From positions 1 to 40,631 of the forward strand of contig SGPL01000292.1 in assembly GCA_004802705.1 (NCBI GenBank): a DNA stretch of 40,631 nucleotides, written 5' to 3'. A model generated the notes under the pieces. It did not search any database and was not told the DNA's origin. It saw nothing but the letters and a program-made list of their open reading frames with translations. The translations under genes and the position numbers were made by a program. Source of the DNA: Bondarzewia mesenterica. Lineage: Eukaryota; Basidiomycota; Agaricomycetes; Russulales; Bondarzewiaceae. Below, piece by piece: positions 11,206-20,668 of this stretch (the first letter of the stretch is position 1; every line of letters starts with the position of its first letter).

Positions 11206-11710
11206 ACAACCTTCTCTCCTCTTTTGCAGGCATTTTCTTACTTATTGCTATGTTGTTTTCATGTATTCACGTGACATAGATAATTCCAGATTACCTTGCT
11301 TGCAAGGTCCCTCCACTCCCAAAATTGTGGCGTGCTTATCTAAAATGTGGCCGATCGTCCATATATACAAACAACCATAGATGATTGCATTGTCTGTCAC
11401 AGCGATCATCCGCTGTTCGAATAATAATGATACACTGTCATTCTCACATTTCATCTAAGACTTGATACATCCCACTTTTATTCATCACCTTTACGTCTGC
11501 CGATAAACATTCCGGTGGCTCTGAGTGAACCCGCCCTCCCAGCGCCCCTGCTTTCTGCATGCTTGCATGCATACACAATGATGCCGATACCCGTGCGAGC
11601 GCCGACTTTATGACGCACTACGTGCTCCTGGTGTCCAAAATCAGAGGCATGCTTGCACAGCAATGCTGATACACTGCGCGATGCCAGCTGTCTTGCTGAC
11701 AGCTAGTGAG

Positions 11711-12634
11711 GTGAAAGATTCCAATGCTGATAGTGGAGGAGGCGTGGAAGTTAAGACTTTGGAGGATGGCACAGATGGTAGGCATACAAGTTTCTTCATT
11801 TGCCCTTTGTTCGAGACTCATCTTATTTTTCTTAGACAAGCTGATTGGAAAAGCACAGAAGATTACCATCAAACTTCCTTGGGAAATCACCATTATCTTT
11901 TCTGAGGTGCTCAGATGGAGCCATCACCAGGAGGATGATGAAGAGGACAAAGATGATTTAGAGGCTCAAGAAGCGTCTCTTGAGCAATTAAAGGTGACGT
12001 CTACGTGTTGGCTTTTCTACAAAGATCCTAACAACTCATGTTCGCAGGAAGCTGACGATGTCACAAAACAAATGACTCATGAAGGATACCAACACTACTC
12101 TGACTGCCGTCAAGCTTCATTCTCGTACCGGAAAGGTACCATCTCCTTATTATTTGTCCTCGACATGCCAATGTCTCATGTGTCTTACAGCAAAGCAATT
12201 TTGAGAGTTTTTCAACCTCCCCTCACACCTCGATCTCAAAGCAAATGACGATACAGTTGATATTGTTGGTTTCGTCGCATTTGAGATAGTCCGCTTGCTC
12301 ACAGTGGCTTCCCTTGAGGTGAAAAAGTCGCTTGAGGAATCTTACGTGTGTGAAGATCACACGCCCTTACTTGTGCTTGACAAATGCAAGATGGGAATCA
12401 GGTTGGACTCGAGCAACAAGCGACGCCGTGAAGAATCTCCTGATGATGACTCCTATATCTCACTCCCCCGTCTGCTCACTTTTCATGGAGCCGCCCGAAG
12501 CCCACACTGCACTCTGACCAGAACACATCCAGGATGCTTTTGGTAGGATGCAGGGCGACTGGTTGCAGCTCCGTACGGCCGGCATGCAGAATTGGAGAGG
12601 TAGTTTGATTCGGACCAGCATTAGTCTCATTTGA
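11711..12634 (+). pseudogene. Dead 3' fragment of an SPT3-like SAGA subunit gene
   Basis: Spliced segments 11711-11777, 11836-11993, 12048-12135 and 12191 onward read like the middle and C-terminal part of Spt3, a histone-fold subunit of the SAGA co-activator. Visible motifs are AQKITIKLPWEITIIFSEVL, YQHYSDCRQASFSYRK, NDDTVDIVGFVAFEIVR, LEVKKSLEES and the conserved end MQNWRGSLIRTSISLI. The N-terminal histone-fold part is absent. In-frame TGA codons occur at 12202-12204 (in the AKxFxEF stretch) and after PPEAHTAL near 12523. A frame change lies between KRRREESPDDD and PVCSLFMEPPEA. Normal introns are still present, so the copy arose from DNA rather than from mRNA. SPT3 is conserved, so an intact copy is expected elsewhere in the genome (inference). 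Confidence 0.8.
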
Positions 12635-12728
12635 TTTCTCTTTTCTGCTCCCATCCTGCTTTGATTCACTTTCTGCATGCTTTCTATTTATGTTGTATTG
12701 TTGTATATTATATCAAGTACATCAACTT

Positions 12729-12782
12729 CATCGATGCCAACATGCTGCCCTAACATCTAGAGATTACATCGATGCCAACATG
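12729..12782. repeat. 16-bp direct repeat at the truncated end of the SLM1-like gene
   Basis: CATCGATGCCAACATG occurs at 12729-12744 and again at 12767-12782, a period of 38 bp. The stop codon of the SLM1-like gene lies between them. This short duplication marks the junction between the SPT3 fragment and the broken PH domain. Confidence 0.75.
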
Positions 12783-14181
12783 CCGCGGAAACTGCCAGCT
12801 CCAGCTGTCGGTGTCAGACTTGCCTTCAATGTGGAACTTGTGAGACTTGGCAGAATTGGTAGAGGCAGGCCCAAGAGTACACATGGGAAGGAAAACACTG
12901 AAGAGCGGTGCATTAGATTGAGCAGTATCTGAAGATGAATACTCGTGGAGAAAGCCTACGGGAGTAAGAACACAATACGACTCGCGGTATGTCCTAGTGA
13001 AGCGCTTCTTCCGTTCGAGGTAGCCCGTATGAACGGGTATGACGGATGGATCTTCTTTGGAGGGGTACATAACAGTCTCAGGGTTGCGCAGAGGAGTCTC
13101 GGGATCGAGGAGGTGATCAGAGCGCGCAGAGAACGATATCCACTCATGGTCGGGGGGAATGGACGCCATGTCTTGACCTAGAGTACGCCACGTGTCTTGA
13201 ACAGAAGTCGACATGCGAGATTGCCATTCGTCAAAAGTCTGCCAAGCGGATTGGATAGCGCGAACGATCCCCTCTTCAAAATGGGCAGAATTCTGCTGCA
13301 TGATAATGATAGATTTCTGCAGGGCGTTCTCTTCGTGTACTTGTTTCCGTAGTTGACGGACAACCGCCACGTTGGAAACATATCTGAGGAGCATCACGGT
13401 CAATACGAGATATGGCGATAGTGTATCACTGGTGCTCACGGATCGGTTTTAGAGGTGATATGAAGTGGAGTATTCTTAAAGACAGAGACGTTGGTAGAGA
13501 GCTCGCCAACAAACTTCGATGAGACCTCGCGCTCCCTGGCAACATTCGTCGCAAGTTTACCAGTATCGTTCTGAACGTTCTGGATGGGGACATCATGAGA
13601 CGGCGATTGGTTTGGTTGCAAAAGCCAAAATACGGACCTTTATGTGAGCCTTGATTTCAGTTCGCAGCTTCTGTAAATGCTGGACAATGGAACTGTCGAT
13701 TGTTCGCCCAAGGTTTGCATGCTGATCCGCGATAGCGCGGGTCTTGTCTCGAATGCCGTAGTAGACGTCCTAGAGCGTAAAAATTGAACGGGCGGCATGA
13801 GTGAGTAAGATCCGTTGGGCTGACCTGAAGACCGCCTTCTCCAAGAAATTGGTTCCCGGACCTGAAGGGAACCTGTATAACTGCACCCAGCTTGGTCATT
13901 TCTTTGGCGGTGTTGTTCTCAATATCTGCTATGCCCTGTGGTATGAGGGTTAATATACAGAGAATTACGGTGCGAATAAAAAAATTAACCTCAAAATAAG
14001 CGATGAGCTGCTTGACGATGGCCTTCCAAGCGATGAAACGTTCGATAAGAACGTCAGAGGGCCTAAGGTCATGGGGAGCGATGTTCCTCTTGATGAGAGA
14101 TTGGCTCCTAGAGACAGTCGAGCCCTGTCTGCTGGCCTTTGATATTGAAGTAGCACGAGAGATAGAGGAAGTGTCGTTCAT
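12750..14181 (-). CDS. SLM1: Slm1-like BAR/PH domain protein with truncated PH domain
   Basis: Exons 14181-13990, 13935-13825, 13769-13638, 13579-13440 and 13383-12750 encode 402 residues. Slm1-type proteins bind PI(4,5)P2 at the plasma membrane and work with TORC2 and eisosomes. The BAR-like helical region (about residues 40-290) is well kept: DVLIERFIAWKAIVKQLIAY, GIADIENNTAKEMTKLGA, FRSGNQFLGEGG, KSIIIMQQNSAHFEEGIV. The PH domain starts near residue 310 (HTGYLERKKRFTR) and is normal up to SHKFHIEGK (about 380). The frame then ends after 22 unrelated residues. Relatives continue for 80 or more residues to finish the PH fold. The loss coincides with the 12.75-kb junction. The protein may be made but lack phosphoinositide binding, or the gene may be damaged. 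It diverges from PHO88 across 237 bp. Confidence 0.85.
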
Positions 14182-14418
14182 CGTTGTGGAAGAATGCCAG
14201 GGAAAAGGAGGTGCGGAACGAGTGCTCTCGTATTTGTAGCCTGGATGAAGGCAGTCAATTGACGTCAGTCAGTCGGCAGGCGCCCTAAGCCAAACAAGGC
14301 ATAACCGACGCGTGTCGCCACGTGAGCAACGCTTTCCCTTCACTGCAACAGTTTGCCTCTCCAATATTGCCAGCGTTCTCGGTATCAGCACTCGTTCGGC
14401 ATATCTCTTCTTGACAAC
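14182..14418. promoter_or_regulatory. Bidirectional promoter between SLM1-like and PHO88 genes
   Basis: Only 237 bp separate the two divergent start codons. The interval carries a TGACGTCAGTCAG stretch near 14259, the word CACGTGAGC near 14319 and pyrimidine-rich tracts before the PHO88 ATG. Shared control is inferred from the spacing. Confidence 0.4.
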
Positions 14419-15321
14419 ATGAACGCTCCCTTGCAGAACCTGGCCATCTCCCTCGGCGTCATGCAGGGTACCTTTATAAGTTCATTGCCCTGATTCAGTG
14501 TCTGACGATCACCCTCCAGTCGCTCGTAAAATTCCTTTCGACGATCCTCAAGTGCTGTACTACGTTCGCATTGGCTATGTTCTCAGTCAAGTTATTGTCC
14601 TTGCTGTGTACTACTTTACCTCGCGAAAGGTCTGTTTCTGCATTCGCAGCTTGCCGAACACACCACAAACGTGTCATCCTAGATAAAGCAGAAGAATGAC
14701 CAGACCATCCTCAAATATGGTGCGTTCCTCCGTCTCATTCGAGCAGTACACAGCTGACCTATTCTATGTCTCTTCAAGTCGAGCCTCAAAATGCCATGGT
14801 ATTATGCCTCCAAAGTTGCCAGAGACGGGACGTACACTTATGAGGCCTTTAGACGCAGGAGCCCGGCCAACTGGTAACAACGACTGTCTGTGACTACGAC
14901 CTTAGCGAAACTTCGAAACTCGTTCGTAGACTCGTTTTCCGCTCTTGCTATGTCCTTCTCACCTTGTACCATGACAATGAATCTGCAGGTCCGCTCCGCG
15001 TACACGTCGATCGCTATGATGGCATTCCTTCACATCTACCTAAAGTACACACAGCCTCTCTTTGTCCAGGCCATCATGGGTCTTAAAGGTATCTACGAGG
15101 CCAAGACAGTCAAGATTCATGTATTCGGCCAAACTGCGGACGGAGACCTCAAGAGACCTTTCAAGGGTGCCGCGGGCATGTTTGGTGGTCCGTCATCTCG
15201 ACCTTCATGCTTGTTGCCACGCGCGAGCTAAAATATCTCGTCTCCAGCTGCTTCAGCACCTCAAACTGACAAAGCGGCCATTGATGAGGCAGAGAAGAGA
15301 ATTGGGTCTAAGGAGGATTGA
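14419..15321 (+). CDS. PHO88: PHO88/SND3-like ER membrane protein
   Basis: Exons 14419-14467, 14520-14629, 14683-14719, 14779-14798, 14859-14921, 14989-15187 and 15248-15321 encode 183 residues, close to the usual length. Pho88 (also Snd3) is an ER membrane protein first linked to phosphate uptake and later to SRP-independent protein targeting. Family motifs are clear: VARKIPFDDPQVLYYVR, TILKYVEPQ, LVTTTVCDYDL, IAMMAFLHIYLKYTQPLF and HVFGQTADGDLKRPFK. Two hydrophobic segments lie near residues 28-48 and 98-118. A Lys/Glu-rich tail ends in KRIGSKED. All six introns are 50-65 nt with standard borders, and the fourth exon is only 20 nt. The gene appears intact. Confidence 0.93.
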
Positions 15322-15571
15322 TTTCCAGTTCCGATGCGTCTAACGCACGATGCGGGCATTTGCTGGCATGCATATACAGTGCCGGATAAACAAAGTCGAC
15401 AAATCTAGGCATTGGCTTTTCGGATCTATAACTAAGCCGGAAATGTGATGTTGGGATATCCTTGTCACTGTCAACCGAAGACTGTTCCCGAGGAGAAAGG
15501 TCGAGCTCGGGTAGGTCTGACAGTACATGTCGCAGCAACGCAAGAGACAGATTAACGTGGCCAAGGTTCAT
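15308..15571 (-). CDS. Possible C-terminal exon of an unrecognised small gene
   Basis: A minus-strand frame of 87 codons begins at an ATG at 15571 and is preceded by a plausible acceptor (ACCACAG) at about 15587. It encodes a regular helix (LGHVNLSLALLRHVLSDLPE) and a polar tail. Possible upstream exons can be read near 15930-15895 (MRRRTCGTLCMIYRDLSES) and 15860-15740, but I could not join all pieces in one frame. The stop overlaps the PHO88 3' end by 14 bp, tail to tail. The family is unknown; this is a weak call. Confidence 0.3.
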   Translation of the reverse strand: MNLGHVNLSLALLRHVLSDLPELDLSPREQSSVDSDKDIPTSHFRLSYRSEKPMPRFVDFVYPALYMHASKCPHRALDASELEINPP

Positions 15572-16164
15572 GAGACGGTCGTCGCTCTGTGGTTATGTCG
15601 AGTTGGATAAGAAAAGCTGCGGCAGTGAGTTAATAAGTAGAATGTACCGAAGTGGGTGGTACATTCGGAAAGCGAGCGGTTGCATGGCTCATATACACGT
15701 TATTGTGTAGGTCTCAGCTACTGTTGCCATCACAGAAAGGGAGTGAGGTCTTTGGGAATACGCTGGTCAGCGCTGGAGGTAGACGATGACAGAACGAGGG
15801 GGTGGGTGCATGTTTCCGACGATAGGGTTACCGATGCCCATTGCAGCCGCCTGGTCGTTAAATAGCCACCTGCTGCTTGTACTTACTCCGACTCTGAAAG
15901 GTCACGGTAGATCATGCAGAGCGTCCCGCAGGTCCTCCGTCGCATAGTCCTGTCGCAGAAAAAAAAAGTCAGGCCGTTTTTTCCTGAGCTCTGGTGTCAT
16001 CACGTTGTGCACTACTAGGTTGGATCCAAGGGGTCATTATATTTACACATCAGATCGGTATAATGAATGAAATTTCTGCATGAAATTTCCAACTTTTCCG
16101 GAAACAGTTGGATAGAATATCCGCCCGCATATCCAGTATAGCAAACTGAAATCATTACACACCT
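15572..16164. other. Intergenic or poorly resolved region before the kinase 3' end
   Basis: This stretch contains the possible upstream exons of the weak minus-strand model at 15308-15571, an A9 run near 15960 and AT-rich sequence down to the kinase stop. No firm gene can be drawn. Confidence 0.35.
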
Positions 16165-17781
16165 CTACGACTTCAACCAAGGGTCTTCCAAAAGTTCCTG
16201 CGCTGTCGCGCGATCCTTAGGGTCCAGCCGTAAACATCTACTCATGAGAGCAGCAGCACCTTCGACGTCATCGGCGGTCAATGCACGTCCTGTATCCAGA
16301 ATGCATTTCTGGAAAGGTTTGCGAACAAAATGTTGGAATTTTTTGAGTCGATCTGGTCATCAGAAAATGACATGGCATTGTCAGGTGAGAGGAAGCACAA
16401 AACGGAGACAACTAGTGACTCACAGTCCAACCGAAAATAATCCAAGCTGCGAGAGCAGTGCCGAATGAAATCTTGCTTGAAGAACTCGCCACAAAACAGG
16501 ATCATCTGATAGAGCAATACATCAACTTCTGATGCGTCCTTTTCTGCCCATGCCACCGGCGCAAAAAGGGGTCGACCGGTAAGCAGTGTGAAGACCTCGC
16601 GTAATCCAAGTTAGGTACATGGGACCGTTGCATGATAGGAACGAACACACCATGCAACCATACGTCCAAATGTCAACAGATTCATCCCATTCTCCGCCTA
16701 AAACAATCTCGGGAGGACGTAAACCGAGGGGAGTGATGTCATCCGTTGTCTGGTCAGAAACGAACTGGGCTAAACACACCGGTTTCGGTTGCTGGGCGTA
16801 TACTAAAGACTTGATGAACGTACCACTACTAAAATCGGCGAGCTTAAAATTAAGGGAAGCGAATTCATCAAGCGCAGGTGGTGGGAGCGATTGCGAGACA
16901 AATGCAGACACCATCTTTGTCAGGCTTTGTTCGGGCGCGTAAGTCCGAGGAGGGTTGGCCTTCACCCAGGAGTTGATGGCCTCAGGTGTCCATCTGCTTC
17001 CCAACTCGACCATGATATTGTCGGGCTTCAAATCTACGATCAAATATGTTGGATTTGAACCATCGTTCGTCCGTCAAAGAAAAATCATGCAGCAAACCAG
17101 TGTGTGCAACTCCACAAGTGTGCAAGCACGTAAGTCCGAGGAGCATGTGCCGCAATGCATGCTTGACAGTCAGAACAGGAATGACTCTGTCCTTCAGTGC
17201 CTCTCGTGTGGCTTGGATGCTGGGGCCCAAAAGCTCCATCACGAGGCAAAGGTGCTCTCCGTCATCTTCAACGCCTGGGTGATAAAAATAAGTTACCATA
17301 CGAGCCAAGTGGCTGGTGGACGCTTGAGACATGGAGGAGAGACATTGGAGGACTTCCAATTCACGAAGTTTGCTCTCGCGGTTCAATTGTGTCGCATAAC
17401 CAGTAAGGATCTTGACGGCGACATGCATATTGTTACTAAACGATAGAATAAACGCGTGAGTGATTACGCATTCGTGACACTATAACATCGTACTCGTGGT
17501 CTCGAGCGAGCCAAACACTGGATGTCGTTCCAAATCCCAGTTTTGCTTGAAGCTTGAAGCGATGTCCAAGCGTGTCCCCGGGAACACCCTGAAAGTAACC
17601 AAAGCCCTCACATGCCGGAATGCCCAGTGGCTCCTCGGAAAAAAGTGAAGTGAGGGAGGGGTTGGTCGTGGTCAGCACCACCAACTGCCGTTGAAGAGCA
17701 CAGTCGAGTCTGCAGTCCCCGAAGGCTAGTGACAGATGGCGCGTAGTTGATCAATACACGGCGGATGAGTCCTAATGGCAT
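16165..17781 (-). CDS. SRPK-like serine/threonine kinase
   Basis: Exons 17781-17686, 17633-17494, 17435-17098, 17033-16824, 16769-16651, 16595-16424 and 16352-16165 encode 420 residues in a clean frame. The glycine loop is AKLGFGTTSSVWLAR (about 63-75) and the ATP lysine is in HVAVKIL (Lys87). The catalytic loop is HTDLKPDN (190-197), with the HTD form seen in SRPK kinases. A long insert follows before LADFSS (256-261), where DFS replaces the usual DFG. PPEIVLGGEWDESVDIW is the APE region, and RCLRLDPKDRATAQELL closes the domain. Kinases of this group phosphorylate SR-type proteins; the substrate here is unknown. The first exon (MPLGLIRRVLINYAPS...) resembles a mitochondrial presequence. It rests on a 52-nt intron with a GTTGGT donor, so the start is less certain than the rest. 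Confidence 0.85.
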
Positions 17782-18369
17782 TCGTCCGAAGCGCTATATA
17801 TGAACGTTTGAATGCCAAACTTGGAAGCTTCAAGTTACAGCTCTTTACCAAACCTGGGCCGTATGAGTACACAGCGGAGTTCAGACGGGGCGTCAAATAA
17901 ACAACCCTAGCGGGGCTCCGCGGAACTGCCGAGCCTATAGTTTCAACTCCGCCACACAAATCTGTGGTGGGAGAGGTGATAATTGCACTCCGTCGTACCG
18001 CCCGTGTTTGTATTTTTCTTGATACGGCCTATCGTTTGGTCAATAACTGAAACTGTCTTCGTATTCTCGTCCCCAGATCCGTGCTCTGATGGAAGTACTG
18101 CTTTCTCCGTCCTGCTTGCTGCTATCCATCTTCTTGCTTTTGACTGATTCGTAAAGTGCCATGTTGATACCATCAGCCATTTATGCTTCAAGGCACATGT
18201 TTCTTGTCCTTGCTTCCTTCTTCGCCTATGTCCCACTTCTTTGCTCTTGCAATGACCCGGGCTGGTAGCCCTGAACCGTACGCGGCATTCGAATCGTGTC
18301 TGGGTATTAAAAAAAAAGCATGGTCTGTCCACATCTTGTCAGTAAAACGGCCACGCCGTTAGCTTCATT
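17782..18369. other. Intergenic region between divergent genes
   Basis: About 590 bp lie between the kinase start (minus) and the small gene at 18370 (plus). I see no conserved frame or RNA structure. An A9 run sits near 18311. It probably serves as promoter for both neighbours. Confidence 0.4.
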
Positions 18370-18822
18370 ATGGTTCCGCTTTCCAAAGCGTTCTCTTTCT
18401 CCCTTGCTTCAGCTAAACAGACGGTATATGAAACATCGCGCTTCATCACGCATCATTCCTGGAAAGGAAAGGCCCCATACAAGGCCGAGTCGACAGCTCA
18501 ACAAGCCTGCATTGACAAAGCCTTTCATGCGGCGAAAGACCTTAATTTGGACGCTCATGGTGCAGTCGAAGGAGAGATTGCGTGAGTCCTTGGTTATCGA
18601 TTTTCTCGAAGTACTCTCAAACTAATTGACAAATCAAGGGGAGCGTTTCACAATCACAACCCTGGATGTGGTGGAGTTCAGTGGATAACTGTCCGGTACA
18701 AGAACGCGCAGGGCAAAACCCTTTACCACAAGAAGGCGGACGGTACAATATGGGACAGGGTTCACGTCTATCAAGATCTGTCCATCAACTACCAGCCGAC
18801 GGAGAAGCCAGTCACGATTTGA
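18370..18822 (+). CDS. Small conserved-looking fungal protein of unknown function
   Basis: Two exons (18370-18581 and 18639-18822) encode 131 residues. The intron has a GTGAGT donor and an ATCAAG acceptor. The N-terminal half is helical and rich in Ala and Lys (KQTVYETSRFITHHSWKGK). The C-terminal half looks like a beta-rich unit with HNHNPGCGGVQWITVRYK, LYHKKADGTIWDRVHVYQDL and a PTEKPVTI end. There is no signal peptide or membrane segment. I do not recognise a named family. The codon structure and clean splicing make it likely to be real. Confidence 0.7.
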
Positions 18823-19616
18823 GCGCAATAGTGCCGGTAGCAGCAGAAGAGTTGTTGGCTGGAGAATAGAATTCATTCACAAGATACTTGCCGTGTTCAG
18901 TCCTAATCAGGAAAGCTCAGAGTTGAAAGAAGTGCCTGCGCCTTGGATGCCCACTTCCCATAAATATGGAATACCATGCCTTTCAAGTCGAAAGCAAAGC
19001 AATCGACTTTCAGTGAGTTCAGAGTGACATCGTACACTGATCAGAATCTTGTAAACATTGATAAAAAAAAAAACGGAAAGTTACTATGCAACATCGAAGT
19101 CCGTAAGCTATCAAGAATGGATTTCAAGTCTGCTTTACTTACCGTCACCTTAGACTTTTCTGCCCGAAGAGCGCGAGCCTGAGCATACATATTTTAATAG
19201 ATGGTCCAGTCAACTTTCGTTTCATATGCCGAGTGAAAAGCGCAAACATGATTCAATCGCCGTTGGTTAGATTCAGGTGTATGCATCTCATACTCTCTGT
19301 CATATGCGCCGTTCGCTCGATGTGCAACAGTCTTCCACACAAGTACGTATAGTCAGGCGTAAATCACCGCAACGAACGAGCCAACAATGCCAGCGCACCT
19401 CCATCAGACTTCCGACGATGCCGAATGGCCCAGCTGCCCGTGGCGCGACAACTGTAGGGTATTATCCAATGCCAACTATGGGTTGCATATGATGATGCTT
19501 CAAACGCCAGGTCGCATACGGAAATAGCGAACAGTGGGAGGCATGCAGATGCAGAGTGAAAATCAACCGGGGATAATCCATGATTGACAGCGAGTGATTA
19601 CAAGGACTGTGTACGA
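18823..19616. other. Intergenic, no firm gene
   Basis: Short pieces look exon-like on both strands: MPFKSKAKQSTF from an ATG at 18976 (plus), and MYAQARALRAEKSKVT followed by GTAAGT near 19145 (minus). Neither extends into a gene I can support. An A11 run sits at about 19063-19073. Confidence 0.35.
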
Positions 19617-20309
19617 TTATTGGACGTTGTAGCCAACAAGAGATCTGCGACCAATGATCTCCCCAATCTGGAGGATAAGAAAAGTGGTAACGCGTTGTGA
19701 GAAATGGATACAAATTCAAAGTCACGAAGACAACGCCCAACCGAAAGGTTACAAGCGCGTATGGCATCGAACTATTACGCACCTTATATATGCCATACGC
19801 TTCCACGGCATAAACGCCGACGCGCGCCCATTCCCCAGTCCGTGCAAGTTCACGCCAGTAGGAAGGGCTGATTGCACGCCGCCAGAGGGTAAGATAGGCC
19901 GAGGACACTTGAGAAAGGGAGGTAGGAGGCTGAAGACGCTCTGCGACGTAAATCTGTTTGAGGACTTCGCGGGTGACGGAGAAGTTATACAGCAATGGCT
20001 GTCGGTAGGCTACTCGTTCACATATGTGCACCAGAGGGAAAAAAGAGAGAAGATGAGATATACGTGACACACAGAAGAGTGTAAAAGAGACGCACTACCG
20101 AGAAGGCCACTCAAACGGTCACCAACTGGGCCCAAAAACTTCCTCGTAGCCTCCCATGCCTTCTCTGCGCCCTTCTGTGCACCGCTGAGTGCCTCCTGGG
20201 CCTTCTTTTGTGCAGCATCGGTGTTGGTCGATGCGAAACGCTTGGGCTGCGCGCGGAGGAGCGAGCGAGGCTTGGCAAACCGGAAGGGGTTGGCAGAGGT
20301 GCGAATCAT
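19617..20309 (-). CDS. ATP20: Mitochondrial F1Fo-ATP synthase subunit g
   Basis: Exons 20309-20096, 20012-19783 and 19667-19617 encode 164 residues. Subunit g is a small inner-membrane component of the Fo sector and helps ATP synthase dimerise. The first 26 residues (MIRTSANPFRFAKPRSLL...) are a typical mitochondrial presequence. The family core is clear: REVLKQIYVAERLQPPTSLS, a hydrophobic segment VYAVEAYGIYKIGEIIG, and the conserved end GRRSLVGYN. A GxxxG-type dimer motif is not obvious in the last helix. All splice sites are standard. The gene is divergent to urate oxidase with 359 bp between the starts. Confidence 0.93.
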
Positions 20310-20668
20310 CCTTTTTCAATTGGCAGGATGTCCTATAAGATTTTAACAGGAAGACGTGGAGGGACGAGACGGACGACGGAGGATGTGTGAACGAGCCGTG
20401 ACGAGAGCACTGGCATCTCCTCTTCCGGGATCTTCCGAGAGATGAAGGTTAGGGCTAGCAGTATCAATGTAACAGTACTTACTTTCGCTTATCTCCTTTA
20501 CTAGACTCTAGACTAGACTAGACTAGATACTGTCCGTTCCGCGACCCCGCTTCAGTTCTAGATCTTATCTTTGATCATGTATAAAGCTCGATATAGTCCA
20601 CAGAGTCATTTCCATCGTCCTCTACATCTCTTCCAACTTGCTCGACTATCTAACGCACATCTTCTTCT
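20310..20668. promoter_or_regulatory. Bidirectional promoter between ATP20 and urate oxidase, with a TAGAC repeat
   Basis: 359 bp separate the two starts. Near 20501-20529 a 5-bp unit (CTAGA/TAGAC) is repeated about five times with one imperfect unit, which could form a length-variable tract. Pyrimidine-rich sequence precedes the urate oxidase ATG. Regulation is inferred only from position. Confidence 0.45.
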
